Source: Riemerella anatipestifer ATCC 11845 = DSM 15868 (lineage in GTDB: Bacteria > Bacteroidota > Bacteroidia > Flavobacteriales > Weeksellaceae). Taken from it: a stretch of 64,000 nucleotides of DNA. The position numbers were made by a program, and so were the translations under genes. The notes beneath the pieces are model-generated. The model was given only the letters and a program-made list of their open reading frames with translations, had not been told where the DNA came from and made no database searches. The stretch spans positions 2,100,088 through 2,164,087 of the forward strand of contig NC_017045.1 of NCBI RefSeq assembly GCF_000252855.1. The letters run 5' to 3'. Shown here piece by piece: positions 46,685 to 55,892 of the stretch. The number at the start of each line of letters is the position of its first letter. The first letter of the stretch is position 1.

Positions 46685-48157
46685 TTACCGTTTCAATTTT
46701 TTTAATAGAGGTGCAATGAGTTGTTGAGTTGGGTAAATTTTGCATATATAATTGCCTAAGAGAATGATAGTAAGCGCAAGTGTAGGGCGATAAATAAAGT
46801 CTATTATTGCCCAAGGTAAAGCGGGTAGATAGTATATCAGTAGGATTGTTCCGCTACATAATAAAGACATATACAACATCTTTAAAGAAAGCGGAAATAC
46901 CCCAAAATATATTCGGTTGAATATAATTTTAATAATGTTAAAAGTGGTGAGAGAAATAGCGGTTGCCAAGGCTATTCCCATAATTCCTAAATCGGTATAG
47001 CGTAGAAATACGAGATTAAGCCCCACTGTAGCAAATGCTAAAAATAGCATGACTACTATGTTGAATTTGAAGTATTTGGACATTGAAATAATATGCCCAT
47101 TGAAACCTGTGGCTAAATCAAAAAGAATAGCAGGACCTAGTATCCATAGTAGGTATTGGTGGTCTAATAGTTCGTTTCCGTTTTTAATCATCTGTCCTAA
47201 AAATGGAAATCCAGCTAAAAGACAGGTATAGAGGATAATCCCAATACAGAAAAGATTAAGAGAAGTTTTTTGATGAGAGGCTTGGAGTTTAGCCATATCG
47301 TTTTCTTCAAAACATTGGTTTATCAGTGGAGCGTAGATGGTGTAAAGTCCCATAGCAGGTACGGCAATAAGTTGCAAAATAGAGTAGAGGTTAGAGTAAA
47401 CCCCGTTGAGTTTGAAATTAAGAAACTCGCTTATCATTACATTATCTATTTTGATAGCGATATAGTTGCCTATGTTTCCTAAAAAGCCATAAAAACTGTA
47501 CTCTAAAAATTTTTTCCAAGTGTTATTAGCTCTAAAAAATTGTGTAGAAAAATCCCAGTTAAACCTGGTTAGTTTTTTATTGTACCAAAAATAGCCTACC
47601 AAAGACAATACAAATATTCCTAGAAAAAAAGCCAAAGCACCATATTCTGGAACTCCTAGAAAGAAAAATAACGAAAATGCTCCTATATTAGCGATTTTGG
47701 GGAATAAGTTTTCGAAAATATTAGGTATTGCTATTCTTTTATAATTAGAAATATATTTGTTGAGTACTGAGGAAATGGAAAGTAGAAAAAGTAATGGTAA
47801 TATGAGATATTTCATATTCCAAAACTGAGTTTCTTTAAGGCTGGGAAACAGAAGACAAGCTAGAAAGAACGCTCCAGAAAATACTATGAAATTAAAGACT
47901 ACAGCCAGTAGAGAGAGGGATAGCATACTTTGGTTGAGCCCCTGTTTTTCTGCGGAAAAAAAGAATTTTACATTAGAAAAAGAGATTCCAAAGACAATAA
48001 TAGGTAAAAATGTCTCTGCCATAGGAAGAATATACCTTAGTTTTCCATAAAATTCATAATCATTTGGAAATAGAAATATAGAGGATAGAGTGCCTATTAT
48101 AAAGCCTAAATAACCTATTATAGAATACTTTATTCCTTGTCTTGCAATAACATTCAT
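46685..48157 (-). CDS. Polysaccharide flippase / Wzx-like membrane protein
   Basis: 490 residues with 12-14 transmembrane segments spaced regularly along the whole length. It starts IARQGIKYSIIGYLGFIIGT, typical of the oligosaccharide flippase (MOP/MATE) superfamily. It probably moves a lipid-linked sugar across the inner membrane for O-antigen or exopolysaccharide. It is alone here, with no other polysaccharide genes next to it. Substrate unknown. It is the last ordinary gene before the cassette array. Confidence 0.85.
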   Translation of the reverse strand: MNVIARQGIKYSIIGYLGFIIGTLSSIFLFPNDYEFYGKLRYILPMAETFLPIIVFGISFSNVKFFFSAEKQGLNQSMLSLSLLAVVFNFIVFSGAFFLACLLFPSLKETQFWNMKYLILPLLFLLSISSVLNKYISNYKRIAIPNIFENLFPKIANIGAFSLFFFLGVPEYGALAFFLGIFVLSLVGYFWYNKKLTRFNWDFSTQFFRANNTWKKFLEYSFYGFLGNIGNYIAIKIDNVMISEFLNFKLNGVYSNLYSILQLIAVPAMGLYTIYAPLINQCFEENDMAKLQASHQKTSLNLFCIGIILYTCLLAGFPFLGQMIKNGNELLDHQYLLWILGPAILFDLATGFNGHIISMSKYFKFNIVVMLFLAFATVGLNLVFLRYTDLGIMGIALATAISLTTFNIIKIIFNRIYFGVFPLSLKMLYMSLLCSGTILLIYYLPALPWAIIDFIYRPTLALTIILLGNYICKIYPTQQLIAPLLKKLKR

Positions 48158-48398
48158 CAATCAAACAATGAACTACAAAATTAACAAAATAATTAACATT
48201 TGTTTTAAATTTCTTAACTCAGTGTTATTGAGTTACATGCGTATTAAATGTTTATTATTGAGTATAAAAAAGGTGTTTCTATACAGAAATAATATAAAAT
48301 GCGTAATAATAATTTTTGTTTATATTTATGGTTATCAGTATTATGCTTGTTTTTATTTAAGAAATTAGCTAAATTTATTTCTGATTGGAAATATTTCG

Positions 48399-48420
48399 TA
48401 TATTTGTGTGTTACCAGCTA
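48399..48420 (+). promoter_or_regulatory. Array edge: outward -7 box and first recombination core
   Basis: TATATTTG (48399-48406) matches TAnnTTTG and points into the array. GTTACCAGCTA begins at 48410 and pairs with AGCTGGTAAC at the end of cassette 1. No hairpin precedes it, so this is the flank or an attI-like site. The rest of the 48158-48398 gap is AT-rich with no gene seen. Confidence 0.55.
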
Positions 48421-48512
48421 TACACTCCAAACATTTCGCTAAGGACTTGAAACGATTAAAAAACGCTCTAAATTGTGAATAATAAGAAACTGAACTTAGA
48501 CCCAGCCGAGCA

Positions 48513-48746
48513 GTGCGTGTTAGGGGGTCTAAATTCATTTTCTACAACGGACGACTTAAAAGCATATTTTTGAATGAGCCGACTCCTAAAAAATGTTGGA
48601 GAGTACAGCTGATAACTTTTAACGCTCGACAGAATGTTGGACTTTTAAAACCTAAAAAAGAGGAAAAATCCCAAAGGAAAGGAACTCAAACTGACGAAAA
48701 GCGGAAAAACGAATGGATTTCGGAACTGAAAACAGAAAAAGAATAA
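48513..48746 (+). CDS. Possible small ORF of cassette 1 (weak)
   Basis: 77 codons from a GTG. The product is basic and lysine-rich with no recognised domain and no promoter or leader of its own. Cassette 1 (48411-49005) otherwise holds no convincing gene; it may be decayed or may carry an RNA. Confidence 0.2.
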   Translation: MRVRGSKFIFYNGRLKSIFLNEPTPKKCWRVQLITFNARQNVGLLKPKKEEKSQRKGTQTDEKRKNEWISELKTEKE

Positions 48747-48880
48747 CTAAAAAACTGTGGAACTGACTAAAGGCTGAAAAACTAAACGGTCAAATTGTGG
48801 ACTTGAACGCTGAAAACGTGAAAAATGTGCGGACTGAATACTATGCGGAAAAGACACCACGCAGAAAAAAATAGTACAGC

Positions 48881-49011
48881 TGGTAACACGGTATTGCCGC
48901 AAGCGGGGTTTATTTATTTTTTAGAAAATTTTGTTTACCTTTGGGGGGTGGTATCTTAGTTGAAGTTAAGTGCTAAGAAGCCCCGCCTTCGGCAATACTC
49001 AACCGTTGTAT
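48881..49011 (+). repeat. attC-like site S1 (short class)
   Basis: 131 bp. AAC then GGTATTGCCG, AAG-type internal loop and CGGGG pair with CCCCG and CGGCAATAC before ACCGTT. The loop holds a -7 box TACCTTTG (48936-48943) but no TTG upstream. Left core TGGTAAC belongs to cassette 1, right core GTTGTAT to cassette 2. Confidence 0.75.
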
Positions 49012-49043
49012 GCAACACTAGATTGAACTGCAATCCTAATCTT

Positions 49044-49892
49044 ATGAAAATATTACATTTTTTCTTAATCTTATTTACTGCAAATTTATTTTCACAAAAT
49101 TATCGATTTATCTATGAATATAAATTTGCACCAGACAAAACAAAAAAGGACTCTCTTATAAATAATTACATGTATTTAGAATCTGACGGAATGCAATCTA
49201 ATTTTATAAGTGAAACAAAATTTAAAATTGATTCGATAAAAAATTCTAGTAACGACATGGGCGAAATCATGAAAGCGGGTAGAATGGACAAAAATTTACA
49301 TTATAACATTACTAAAGATTACAAAAAAAATGACATAGTTTATCATACGAAATTTACAACAATTAATTTTAGAATTCTCGAAAATGAACGACCAAATTGG
49401 AAAATTTTTGATGAACTTTTGAAAGTTGGTAATTATGAATGTCAAAAGGCAGAGACTTTTTATAAAGGTAGAAAATGGACAGCATATTTTACAAAAGCAA
49501 TACCTATAAATGATGGACCTTACAAATTTTCAGGCTTACCAGGCTTAATTGTAAAAATATTCTCTGAAGATAATTCTCACCAATTTTCGTTAATTCAGCT
49601 CAAAAGAATTCAAAATTCAAAAATTCAAAATATTAAAAACGAAAGAACAATTACGAATACTCAATATCAAGAATATTTGAAAAATTACAGACCTACTATT
49701 TCAGACATTGCGGCAGTAAGTGTTGATAGCAATGGGACAAGTTCTTATATGATGAAAGATGGTAATGTAATAAATATTAATATAAGCAGAGAAACCTTAG
49801 AAAAGTATAGAAATAATCAAGATAAACTTGGTGAGATTATTATGAAAGAACTTGCAGGTTCTGCTCTCAATCCGATCGAATTAGATGAGTAA
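49044..49892 (+). CDS. GLPGLI family protein (cassette 2)
   Basis: 282 residues. The ATG at 49044 gives a signal peptide (ILHFFLILFTANLFSQN); a longer frame would begin inside the preceding attC-like site. It has the family motif DGPYKFSGLPGLIVKIFSE near residue 170 after GRKWTAYFTKAIPI. It is related to the chromosomal GLPGLI protein at 45742 but differs clearly in sequence, so it is not a recent copy. It is the sole cargo of cassette 2 (49006-50091). Function unknown; exported. Confidence 0.85.
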   Translation: MKILHFFLILFTANLFSQNYRFIYEYKFAPDKTKKDSLINNYMYLESDGMQSNFISETKFKIDSIKNSSNDMGEIMKAGRMDKNLHYNITKDYKKNDIVYHTKFTTINFRILENERPNWKIFDELLKVGNYECQKAETFYKGRKWTAYFTKAIPINDGPYKFSGLPGLIVKIFSEDNSHQFSLIQLKRIQNSKIQNIKNERTITNTQYQEYLKNYRPTISDIAAVSVDSNGTSSYMMKDGNVININISRETLEKYRNNQDKLGEIIMKELAGSALNPIELDE

Positions 49893-49903
49893 AAAAGTAT
49901 TGC

Positions 49904-50097
49904 ATACAACATAGTATTTGCAAAAGGCGGGAAGTGGTGTTAAATTGAAAAGTTGGAATATTTAGTCGCAAAATGCTTTTCAATTCAACTATTTTGATTA
50001 ATTTAGTGGCATTGAAAAAGCATTTGCTACGGTTGGACTGAATTGAACTTTAGGTTCATTTCAGTTCCGCCCTTCGCAAATACCATGACCGTTGTAA
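49904..50097 (+). repeat. attC-like site S2 (long class)
   Basis: 194 bp. AACATAGTATTTGCAAAAGG with CGGG pairs with CCCGCCCTTCGCAAATAC before ACCGTT. The loop carries GCAAAATGCTTTTC and GAAAAAGCATTTGC, able to form an inner helix. Left core ATACAAC, right core GTTGTAA. Confidence 0.75.
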
Positions 50098-50115
50098 CCA
50101 ATTTAGGAAAACCTT

Positions 50116-50493
50116 GTGGAAAAAACGACGGAAAAAATAAATGAAGATTTAAAAGCTGATTTTGTGTTACTAATGCACCCACGTTCTAAGTGGTTGTTTT
50201 GGAAATACTTTCGGAAATATCGAATAGAAGGCTCTTTGTGGAATATCTCTGAATTTATTGTTTACAAAGGAATAGAGGTCGAATTTATGTTTTATTCACG
50301 AGAAAACAAATTATTATTTCAAGAAACCTATGAATTAGATCGTTGGTTACCTCCTCGAACTAAACGAGAATTGATAATAGATTTACCTGAATTAGTGAAG
50401 AAAACAGAACGGAATTTTAACCATTTTGATTACCGAATTACTAAATGGATAGAAGTGTCAGGAGTAGGAGGACATAATACCGTTAAACCTTAA
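50116..50493 (+). CDS. Small hypothetical protein, cassette 3 (duplicated in cassette 12)
   Basis: 125 residues from a GTG, since no upstream ATG exists in the cassette. Soluble, with an aromatic and basic centre (HPRSKWLFWKYFRKYRIEG) and a C-terminus ending GVGGHNTVKP. Not recognised. A near-identical gene is at 62593-62970 with matching flanks, so the whole cassette was copied. Most differences are confined to the first ten residues and scattered single positions, which suggests the protein is conserved. Confidence 0.7.
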   Translation: MEKTTEKINEDLKADFVLLMHPRSKWLFWKYFRKYRIEGSLWNISEFIVYKGIEVEFMFYSRENKLLFQETYELDRWLPPRTKRELIIDLPELVKKTERNFNHFDYRITKWIEVSGVGGHNTVKP

Positions 50494-50678
50494 ACTCCAT
50501 CAAATTCTGGTGTCTAAACCTCATAAATAATTGATTTTCATATTTTTACAATACGGCATAGAATAGCCTAATTATTACATTAAGTGTTAAAAATCAAAAT
50601 GTTACAATGTTTAAACTGTCTGAACAATCGGATTTAGGGGTAAGTATAAAGATAAAGAAATAAAGAAATAAAAACTGG

Positions 50679-50810
50679 TTACAACAAGGTATTGCCGCAA
50701 GCGGGGTTAATTGTTTTTTTAGAAAATTTTGTTTACTTTTGAAGAGTGGTATTTTAGTTGAAGTTAGGTGCTAATAAGCCCCGCCTTCGGCAATACCATG
50801 ACCGTTGTGC
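50679..50810 (+). repeat. attC-like site S3 (short class) with loop promoter
   Basis: 132 bp. Same stem as S1 (GGTATTGCCG; GCGGGG). The loop holds TTG (50711-50713), N20, TACTTTTG (50734-50741), a good flavobacterial promoter aimed at the copper operon. Left core TTACAAC, right core GTTGTGC. Confidence 0.78.
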
Positions 50811-50835
50811 CTCATTGTAAAAAGCCGACCGCACA

Positions 50836-50893
50836 AACAGCACATTTGGTTTTTGCCGATACGCAAGCCAACCCTAAAAACCAAAAGAGCTGT
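50836..50893. repeat. Two-stem hairpin with conserved loop, left of the copper operon
   Basis: AAACAGC, ACA, TTTGGTTTTT, a loop containing GCCGATACGCAAGCCAA, then AAAAACCAAA, AGA, GCTGTTT. Both stems pair perfectly; ACA and AGA face each other. The same plan with different arms is at 55893-55959. Confidence 0.7.
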
Positions 50894-50945
50894 TTTTTGC
50901 CAACGCTTGACCGAAAAAATTTGTAAATTTGCGTTTTGAAACAGT

Positions 50946-51317
50946 ATGATAAGATTTATTTACATAGCATTATTAACCCTGATTGGTTTCTTACTGACAC
51001 CAACAGACATCTATGCTTGTGGGTCAAAATCTGAAAACATAGAAAATAATTGCACCAAACAATCCGACACCGAAGCGGAAAAAAAAGAGTGTTGCGACAC
51101 AGAAAAAGGACAATGCAATAAGCACGGAAAAGATTGTGATGGAAAATGTGGCAACTCAAACTGTCATTGTCCTTCAAACCATACAAATTTTACTATTCCA
51201 TTCTTAATCAAATTTTCAGGAATTAAGTTAATCCCCAACAAGCCAAATTTTTATTACCAAGATAGCTTTTATTCATCAGGTTTCATTTCTATTCGGCTAC
51301 CGCCAAAAATAGGCTGA
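50946..51317 (+). CDS. Secreted cysteine-rich protein, probable metal binder
   Basis: 123 residues. A signal peptide (FIYIALLTLIGFLLTPTDIYA) is followed by a Cys-rich stretch (ECCDTEKGQCNKHGKDCDGK, then CGNSNCHC) with about a dozen cysteines in 60 residues. The C-terminal region is hydrophobic/aromatic. First gene of the copper operon in cassette 4, so copper binding in the periplasm is likely by context. No named family recognised. Confidence 0.65.
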   Translation: MIRFIYIALLTLIGFLLTPTDIYACGSKSENIENNCTKQSDTEAEKKECCDTEKGQCNKHGKDCDGKCGNSNCHCPSNHTNFTIPFLIKFSGIKLIPNKPNFYYQDSFYSSGFISIRLPPKIG

Positions 51318-51408
51318 TTTCTTGCCTTGACAGCCAAAGGTCTGTCCAATTGAACGCAATTATTAGCTTTCAATCACAATTTTTCATTCAACATTTAATT
51401 TTAAAAAA

Positions 51409-52272
51409 ATGAAATCAATAAAAATATTGATGGCAATAACACTATTGCTATCGTTTACAGCGTGTAACGCTCAAATCAAAAACGCTAAAACCGAAAGCGT
51501 AAAAATTTACGGTAACTGTGGTATGTGTAAAACGACCATTGAAAAAGCAGGAAACATTAAGAAAGTAGCTCAGGTAGATTGGAACAAAGATACCAAAATG
51601 GCTACTCTTACTTACGACCCAAGCAAGACCAATCAAGATGAAGTTTTGAAACGCATTGCATTGGCGGGTTATGATAGCGAAAAATTTCTTGCACCTGATG
51701 ATGTCTATGCGAAACTTCCTGAATGCTGTCAATACGACCGTGTGAAAAAATCGGAAACGGTAAAAGTAGAAACGATAGACAACCATTCTAATCACAATCA
51801 CGGTGGGGCAACTGACAAGTCAACAGAAACAAAGCAAGAAGTAAATCAACTCAAATCAGTTTTTGAAAATTATTTCGCACTTAAAGATGCTTTGGTAAAA
51901 TCTGATGGAAACTTGGCTTCTGCCAAAGCAAAAGAATTGCTCAACGCTCTTAATGCCGTGCAGATGAACAAACTTTCCAATGAAGAACATACTGTTTGGA
52001 TGAAAGTAATGAAGGACTTGATATTTGATACCGAACACATTGAAGAAACCAAAGATGTTGGGCATCAAAGAGACCATTTCAATACCTTGTCTGACAATAT
52101 GTATCAACTCTTGAAAGTTTCCAAACAAGAAACACCTACATATTACCAACATTGCCCAATGGCAAACAATGGTAAAGGTGCTAATTGGTTGAGCAAGGAA
52201 AATGCAGTGAAGAACCCATACTATGGTTCTAAAATGCTCACTTGTGGTAAAACGGTTGAAACCATTGAATAA
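51409..52272 (+). CDS. HMA-domain lipoprotein with DUF3347
   Basis: 287-residue predicted lipoprotein (signal ending SFTACN). Residues 28-95 form a heavy-metal-associated domain with the metal site YGNCGMCKTTIEKAG. A His-rich linker follows (DNHSNHNHGG), then a DUF3347 domain (about 140-260: LKSVFENYFALKDALVKSDG) and a final segment with YYQHCPMANN, typical of copper-binding periplasmic proteins. It is likely a copper chaperone or partner of the multicopper oxidase. Its stop is immediately followed by the next ATG. Confidence 0.85.
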   Translation: MKSIKILMAITLLLSFTACNAQIKNAKTESVKIYGNCGMCKTTIEKAGNIKKVAQVDWNKDTKMATLTYDPSKTNQDEVLKRIALAGYDSEKFLAPDDVYAKLPECCQYDRVKKSETVKVETIDNHSNHNHGGATDKSTETKQEVNQLKSVFENYFALKDALVKSDGNLASAKAKELLNALNAVQMNKLSNEEHTVWMKVMKDLIFDTEHIEETKDVGHQRDHFNTLSDNMYQLLKVSKQETPTYYQHCPMANNGKGANWLSKENAVKNPYYGSKMLTCGKTVETIE

Positions 52273-52830
52273 ATGAAGCTCTACATCAAAAATATGGTGT
52301 GTAGTCGCTGCAAAATGGTAGTGAAGTCTGAGTTGGAAAAACTCGGACTTCAACTACTCGCAGTTGATTTAGGCGAAGTAGAAGTAACACCCATTTCAGA
52401 AAGGCAAAAAAGTGAAATTGCAGAACACCTGAAAGGTTTTGGTTTTGAACTGATTGATGACAAGAAAAGCCGATTAATTGATAAAATTAAAACTTTAATA
52501 ATTGAATTGGTGCATCAACAAAATGCCCAACTCAACACCAATCTTTCTGATTATTTGTCAAAACAGTTAACACAAGATTATTCATCTCTTAGCAATTTGT
52601 TCTCGGAAGTAGAAGATACGACCATTGAGAAATACTTTATTAACCAAAAAATTGAAAAGGTGAAAGAATTGCTTCTGTATGATGAATTGACACTGAATGA
52701 AATTGCTTTTCAGATGAATTATAGCAGTGTGGCATATTTGAGCAATCAGTTCAAAAAGGTAACAGGCTTTTCGCCTTCGCATTACAAGCAATTGAAAGAC
52801 AAAAAACGGAAGCAGATTGAAGACTTATAA
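52273..52830 (+). CDS. AraC-type regulator with N-terminal HMA-like domain
   Basis: 185 residues. The N-terminal ~65 residues are a short HMA-like ferredoxin fold with CxxC (YIKNMVCSRCKMVVKS). The C-terminal ~100 residues carry an AraC helix-turn-helix pair (LTLNEIAFQMNYSSVAYLSN; FKKVTGFSPSHYK). It starts with no gap after the HMA/DUF3347 gene. The fusion suggests a one-component copper sensor that controls this operon; that role is inferred. Confidence 0.85.
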   Translation: MKLYIKNMVCSRCKMVVKSELEKLGLQLLAVDLGEVEVTPISERQKSEIAEHLKGFGFELIDDKKSRLIDKIKTLIIELVHQQNAQLNTNLSDYLSKQLTQDYSSLSNLFSEVEDTTIEKYFINQKIEKVKELLLYDELTLNEIAFQMNYSSVAYLSNQFKKVTGFSPSHYKQLKDKKRKQIEDL

Positions 52831-52923
52831 ATGTTACAACTCAAACCCAAAATACCACAACAACAATGAACAAATAGCTTCGGAACTTTGTACCATAGTT
52901 ATTAACTTTTAAAATGTAAGATT

Positions 52924-53637
52924 ATGGTACATACATATCAAGTAACAGGAATGACCTGTTCAAGTTGCGAATCAAAAGTAAAATCATCGTTGCTAATGGT
53001 AGAAAATGTGGTAAATGTTGATGTTTCAAAAGACGAAAATTCAGCCACAATCACAATGGATAAACACGTTGCATTGGATAAGTTGCAGAAAGCCTTGACC
53101 GAAAAATATCAAATTTCTGCCCAACATCACAGCGAATTGGCTGAACAAACCAAAAGTTGGCTTGAAACCTACAAGCCTATTTTGTTGATATTTTTCTACA
53201 TCTCATTGGTAACGCTATTGGTGCAATTTTCCAACAATAGGTTTGATGGTATGCAGTGGATGCGACATTTTATGGCAGGGTTCTTTTTGGTGTTTTCGTT
53301 TTTCAAAATGCTTAATTTGAAAGGCTTTGCCGAAAGTTATGTAATGTATGATGTTGTTGCCAAACGTTTACCCGCTTGGGCTTATATCTATGCTTTCACA
53401 GAATTGGCTTTGGGTATTGCTTTTTTAATCAATTTTAATCCGCTTGTTACTAATAGTTTAATATTTATAGTAATGAGCATCAGCATCATTGGCGTATTGC
53501 AATCGGTATTGAACAAAAAGAAAATTCAGTGTGCCTGTTTGGGTGCAGTGTTCAATTTGCCAATGAGTACCGTAACTATTATTGAAGATGCACTAATGAT
53601 TGCAATGAGTGCTTGGATGCTTTTAAACCTAATTTAA
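52924..53637 (+). CDS. HMA domain fused to MauE/DoxX-like membrane protein
   Basis: 237 residues. HMA domain at 1-70 with metal site TGMTCSSCESKVKSS, then four transmembrane helices (ILLIFFYISLVTLLVQF; MAGFFLVFSFFKML; two more) and a CACLG motif near residue 200, the Cys pair typical of MauE-like proteins. It probably handles copper or thiol redox in the inner membrane. Fourth gene of the copper operon, 15 nt before the oxidase. Confidence 0.82.
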   Translation: MVHTYQVTGMTCSSCESKVKSSLLMVENVVNVDVSKDENSATITMDKHVALDKLQKALTEKYQISAQHHSELAEQTKSWLETYKPILLIFFYISLVTLLVQFSNNRFDGMQWMRHFMAGFFLVFSFFKMLNLKGFAESYVMYDVVAKRLPAWAYIYAFTELALGIAFLINFNPLVTNSLIFIVMSISIIGVLQSVLNKKKIQCACLGAVFNLPMSTVTIIEDALMIAMSAWMLLNLI

Positions 53638-53652
53638 AATGAAATTTATTAA

Positions 53653-55881
53653 ATGGATAATCAAAAAAATATTTATAAAAAATTGTTGCCGATAGTTCTA
53701 ATGCTATTGGCAACTACAACCATTTTCGCCCAAAAAGTGGTGCGATATGACCTTTACGTAAAAGACACTATTGTTAATTTTACAGGAAAAGAAAAAAGGG
53801 CAATAGCCGTAAACGGACAAATTCCTATGCCAACACTCACCTTTACCGAAGGCGATACGGCAGAAATTCATGTTCATAATAGGCTCAGAGAAAGCACATC
53901 GTTGCATTGGCACGGATTGTATTTGCCCAATAAAGAAGATGGTGTGCCCTACTTGACCCAAATGCCCATTGAACCGAATACGACCCACGTATATCGTTTC
54001 CCAATTATTCAAAACGGTACACATTGGTATCACAGCCACAGCGGACTGCAAGAACAAATCGGAATGTATGGCTCAATGGTTTTGCTCAAAAGAGCAGACG
54101 ACCCAACTTTCAGAAAAGGCATTGATGATTTGCCTTCTGTGCCTATTATTTTGAGCGAATGGACAGACTATAATCCTGATAATGTACACCGAATGTTGCA
54201 CAATGCTAATGATTGGTTCGCCATTAAAAAAAACACTGTGCAGAGTTATGCAGAAGCCAAAAAAGCAGGACATTTCAAAACCAAATTGACCAACGAATGG
54301 AAACGAATGTTGGCAATGGACGTGAGTGATGTATATTATGACAAATTCTTGATTAACGGAACATCTGAAAGCCAACTCGCTCAATTCAAAGCAGGCGACA
54401 AAGTAAGGTTGCGAATATCAAACGGTGGTGCATCTTCCTATTTTTGGCTCACGTATGCAGGTGGAAAAATGACTGTCGTTGCCAATGATGGCAATGATGT
54501 TGAGCCTGTTGTGGTGGATAGACTAATTATAGGAGTTTCAGAAACCTATGATGTCATCGTTACCATTCCGGCAGAAAATACTTCCTATGAATTTTTGGCA
54601 ACACCCGAAGACCGAACTAAATCAGCATCTATTTACATAGGTTCAGGTATTAAGCAGTTGGCAAGTCCATTGCCTAAACTGAAATACTTTGAAGGTATGA
54701 AGATGATGAACGATATGATGAAAATGGATGGCACAATGAACGATATGGGTATGGATATGTCATTGCAACAAATGGATATGAATACGGTAATGTACCCTGA
54801 GATTACAGGAGAAAATAAACCCAAAAAATCCGAACATTCAGACCATAGCAATCATACAATGCCCAGTAATGACATTGTTACCTTAAACTACGCAATGCTG
54901 AAATCACCTACCAAAACCACTTTGCCAAAAGATGCACCTATCAGAGAATTAAGGTTTGAATTAACAGGCAATATGAACCGCTATGTGTGGAGTATGGACA
55001 ACCGAGTGCTTGCTGAAACTGATAAAATTCTAATCAAAAAAGGAGAAATTGTAAGAATAACACTCTACAACAACTCGATGATGCGACACCCGATGCACTT
55101 GCACGGACACGATTTTAGGGTTATAAACGGGCAAGGCGATTATGCACCGCTTAAAAATGTTTTGGACATAATGCCTATGGAAACCAATGTGATTGAGTTT
55201 GAAGCCAATTTAGAAGGCGATTGGTTTTTTCATTGTCATATTCTCTACCATATGATGGCAGGGATGAACCGAGTTTTTAGTACAGAAAACCAAGCACCCA
55301 ATCCATTGTTGCCTGACAAAAAATGGGCTTACAAAAAACTACAAAGAGAAAGCAACGAACTACATTTTATGTTTCAAAACGACTTTGCAACAAATGGAAA
55401 TGATGGTATGACAATGTTACAAAATACCCGATGGAGTTTTGGCACTGAATGGCGTTTGGGATATAGCGACAAACACGGATACGAAACAGAAACACACATA
55501 GGGCGATACATAGGCAGAAACCAATGGCTAATGCCCTTTATTGGCTTTGATTGGCGATACAGAAAGCACGAAACACCAGAAAAAAATCTTTTTGGGCAGA
55601 CTAATACCAAAGACAATCGGACACAGTTTAGTTTAGGGGTTGCATATACTCTGCCAATGCTTATAATTTTACAAACAGAAGTCTATCACGATGGAAACGT
55701 AAGAGTACAATTAAGACGTGAAGACATTCCACTTTCAAAAAGGTTTAGAGCTGCATTTATGGTAAATACAGACAGAGAATATATGCTTGGACTGAATTAT
55801 ATCGCAAGTAAAAACTTAGGTTTCAGAACGCATTACGACAGTGATATGGGTTTTGGAGTAGGACTGACATTTAATTATTAA
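53653..55881 (+). CDS. Multicopper oxidase (CopA-like) with C-terminal barrel-like extension
   Basis: 742-residue exported oxidase; the signal peptide ends TTIFAQ. Three cupredoxin domains with all copper ligands: SLHWHGLYLP, HWYHSHSGLQEQ, HPMHLHGHDFRV and HCHILYHMMAGM. A Met-rich loop near 350-378 (KMMNDMMKMDGTMNDMGMDM) probably binds Cu(I). Beyond about residue 560 is an extra ~180-residue region rich in aromatic, strand-like segments ending TFNY, resembling the CopB-type outer-membrane domain. It probably oxidises and detoxifies Cu(I). Last gene of the operon. Confidence 0.92.
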   Translation: MDNQKNIYKKLLPIVLMLLATTTIFAQKVVRYDLYVKDTIVNFTGKEKRAIAVNGQIPMPTLTFTEGDTAEIHVHNRLRESTSLHWHGLYLPNKEDGVPYLTQMPIEPNTTHVYRFPIIQNGTHWYHSHSGLQEQIGMYGSMVLLKRADDPTFRKGIDDLPSVPIILSEWTDYNPDNVHRMLHNANDWFAIKKNTVQSYAEAKKAGHFKTKLTNEWKRMLAMDVSDVYYDKFLINGTSESQLAQFKAGDKVRLRISNGGASSYFWLTYAGGKMTVVANDGNDVEPVVVDRLIIGVSETYDVIVTIPAENTSYEFLATPEDRTKSASIYIGSGIKQLASPLPKLKYFEGMKMMNDMMKMDGTMNDMGMDMSLQQMDMNTVMYPEITGENKPKKSEHSDHSNHTMPSNDIVTLNYAMLKSPTKTTLPKDAPIRELRFELTGNMNRYVWSMDNRVLAETDKILIKKGEIVRITLYNNSMMRHPMHLHGHDFRVINGQGDYAPLKNVLDIMPMETNVIEFEANLEGDWFFHCHILYHMMAGMNRVFSTENQAPNPLLPDKKWAYKKLQRESNELHFMFQNDFATNGNDGMTMLQNTRWSFGTEWRLGYSDKHGYETETHIGRYIGRNQWLMPFIGFDWRYRKHETPEKNLFGQTNTKDNRTQFSLGVAYTLPMLIILQTEVYHDGNVRVQLRREDIPLSKRFRAAFMVNTDREYMLGLNYIASKNLGFRTHYDSDMGFGVGLTFNY

Positions 55882-55892
55882 AACCAACCCAC

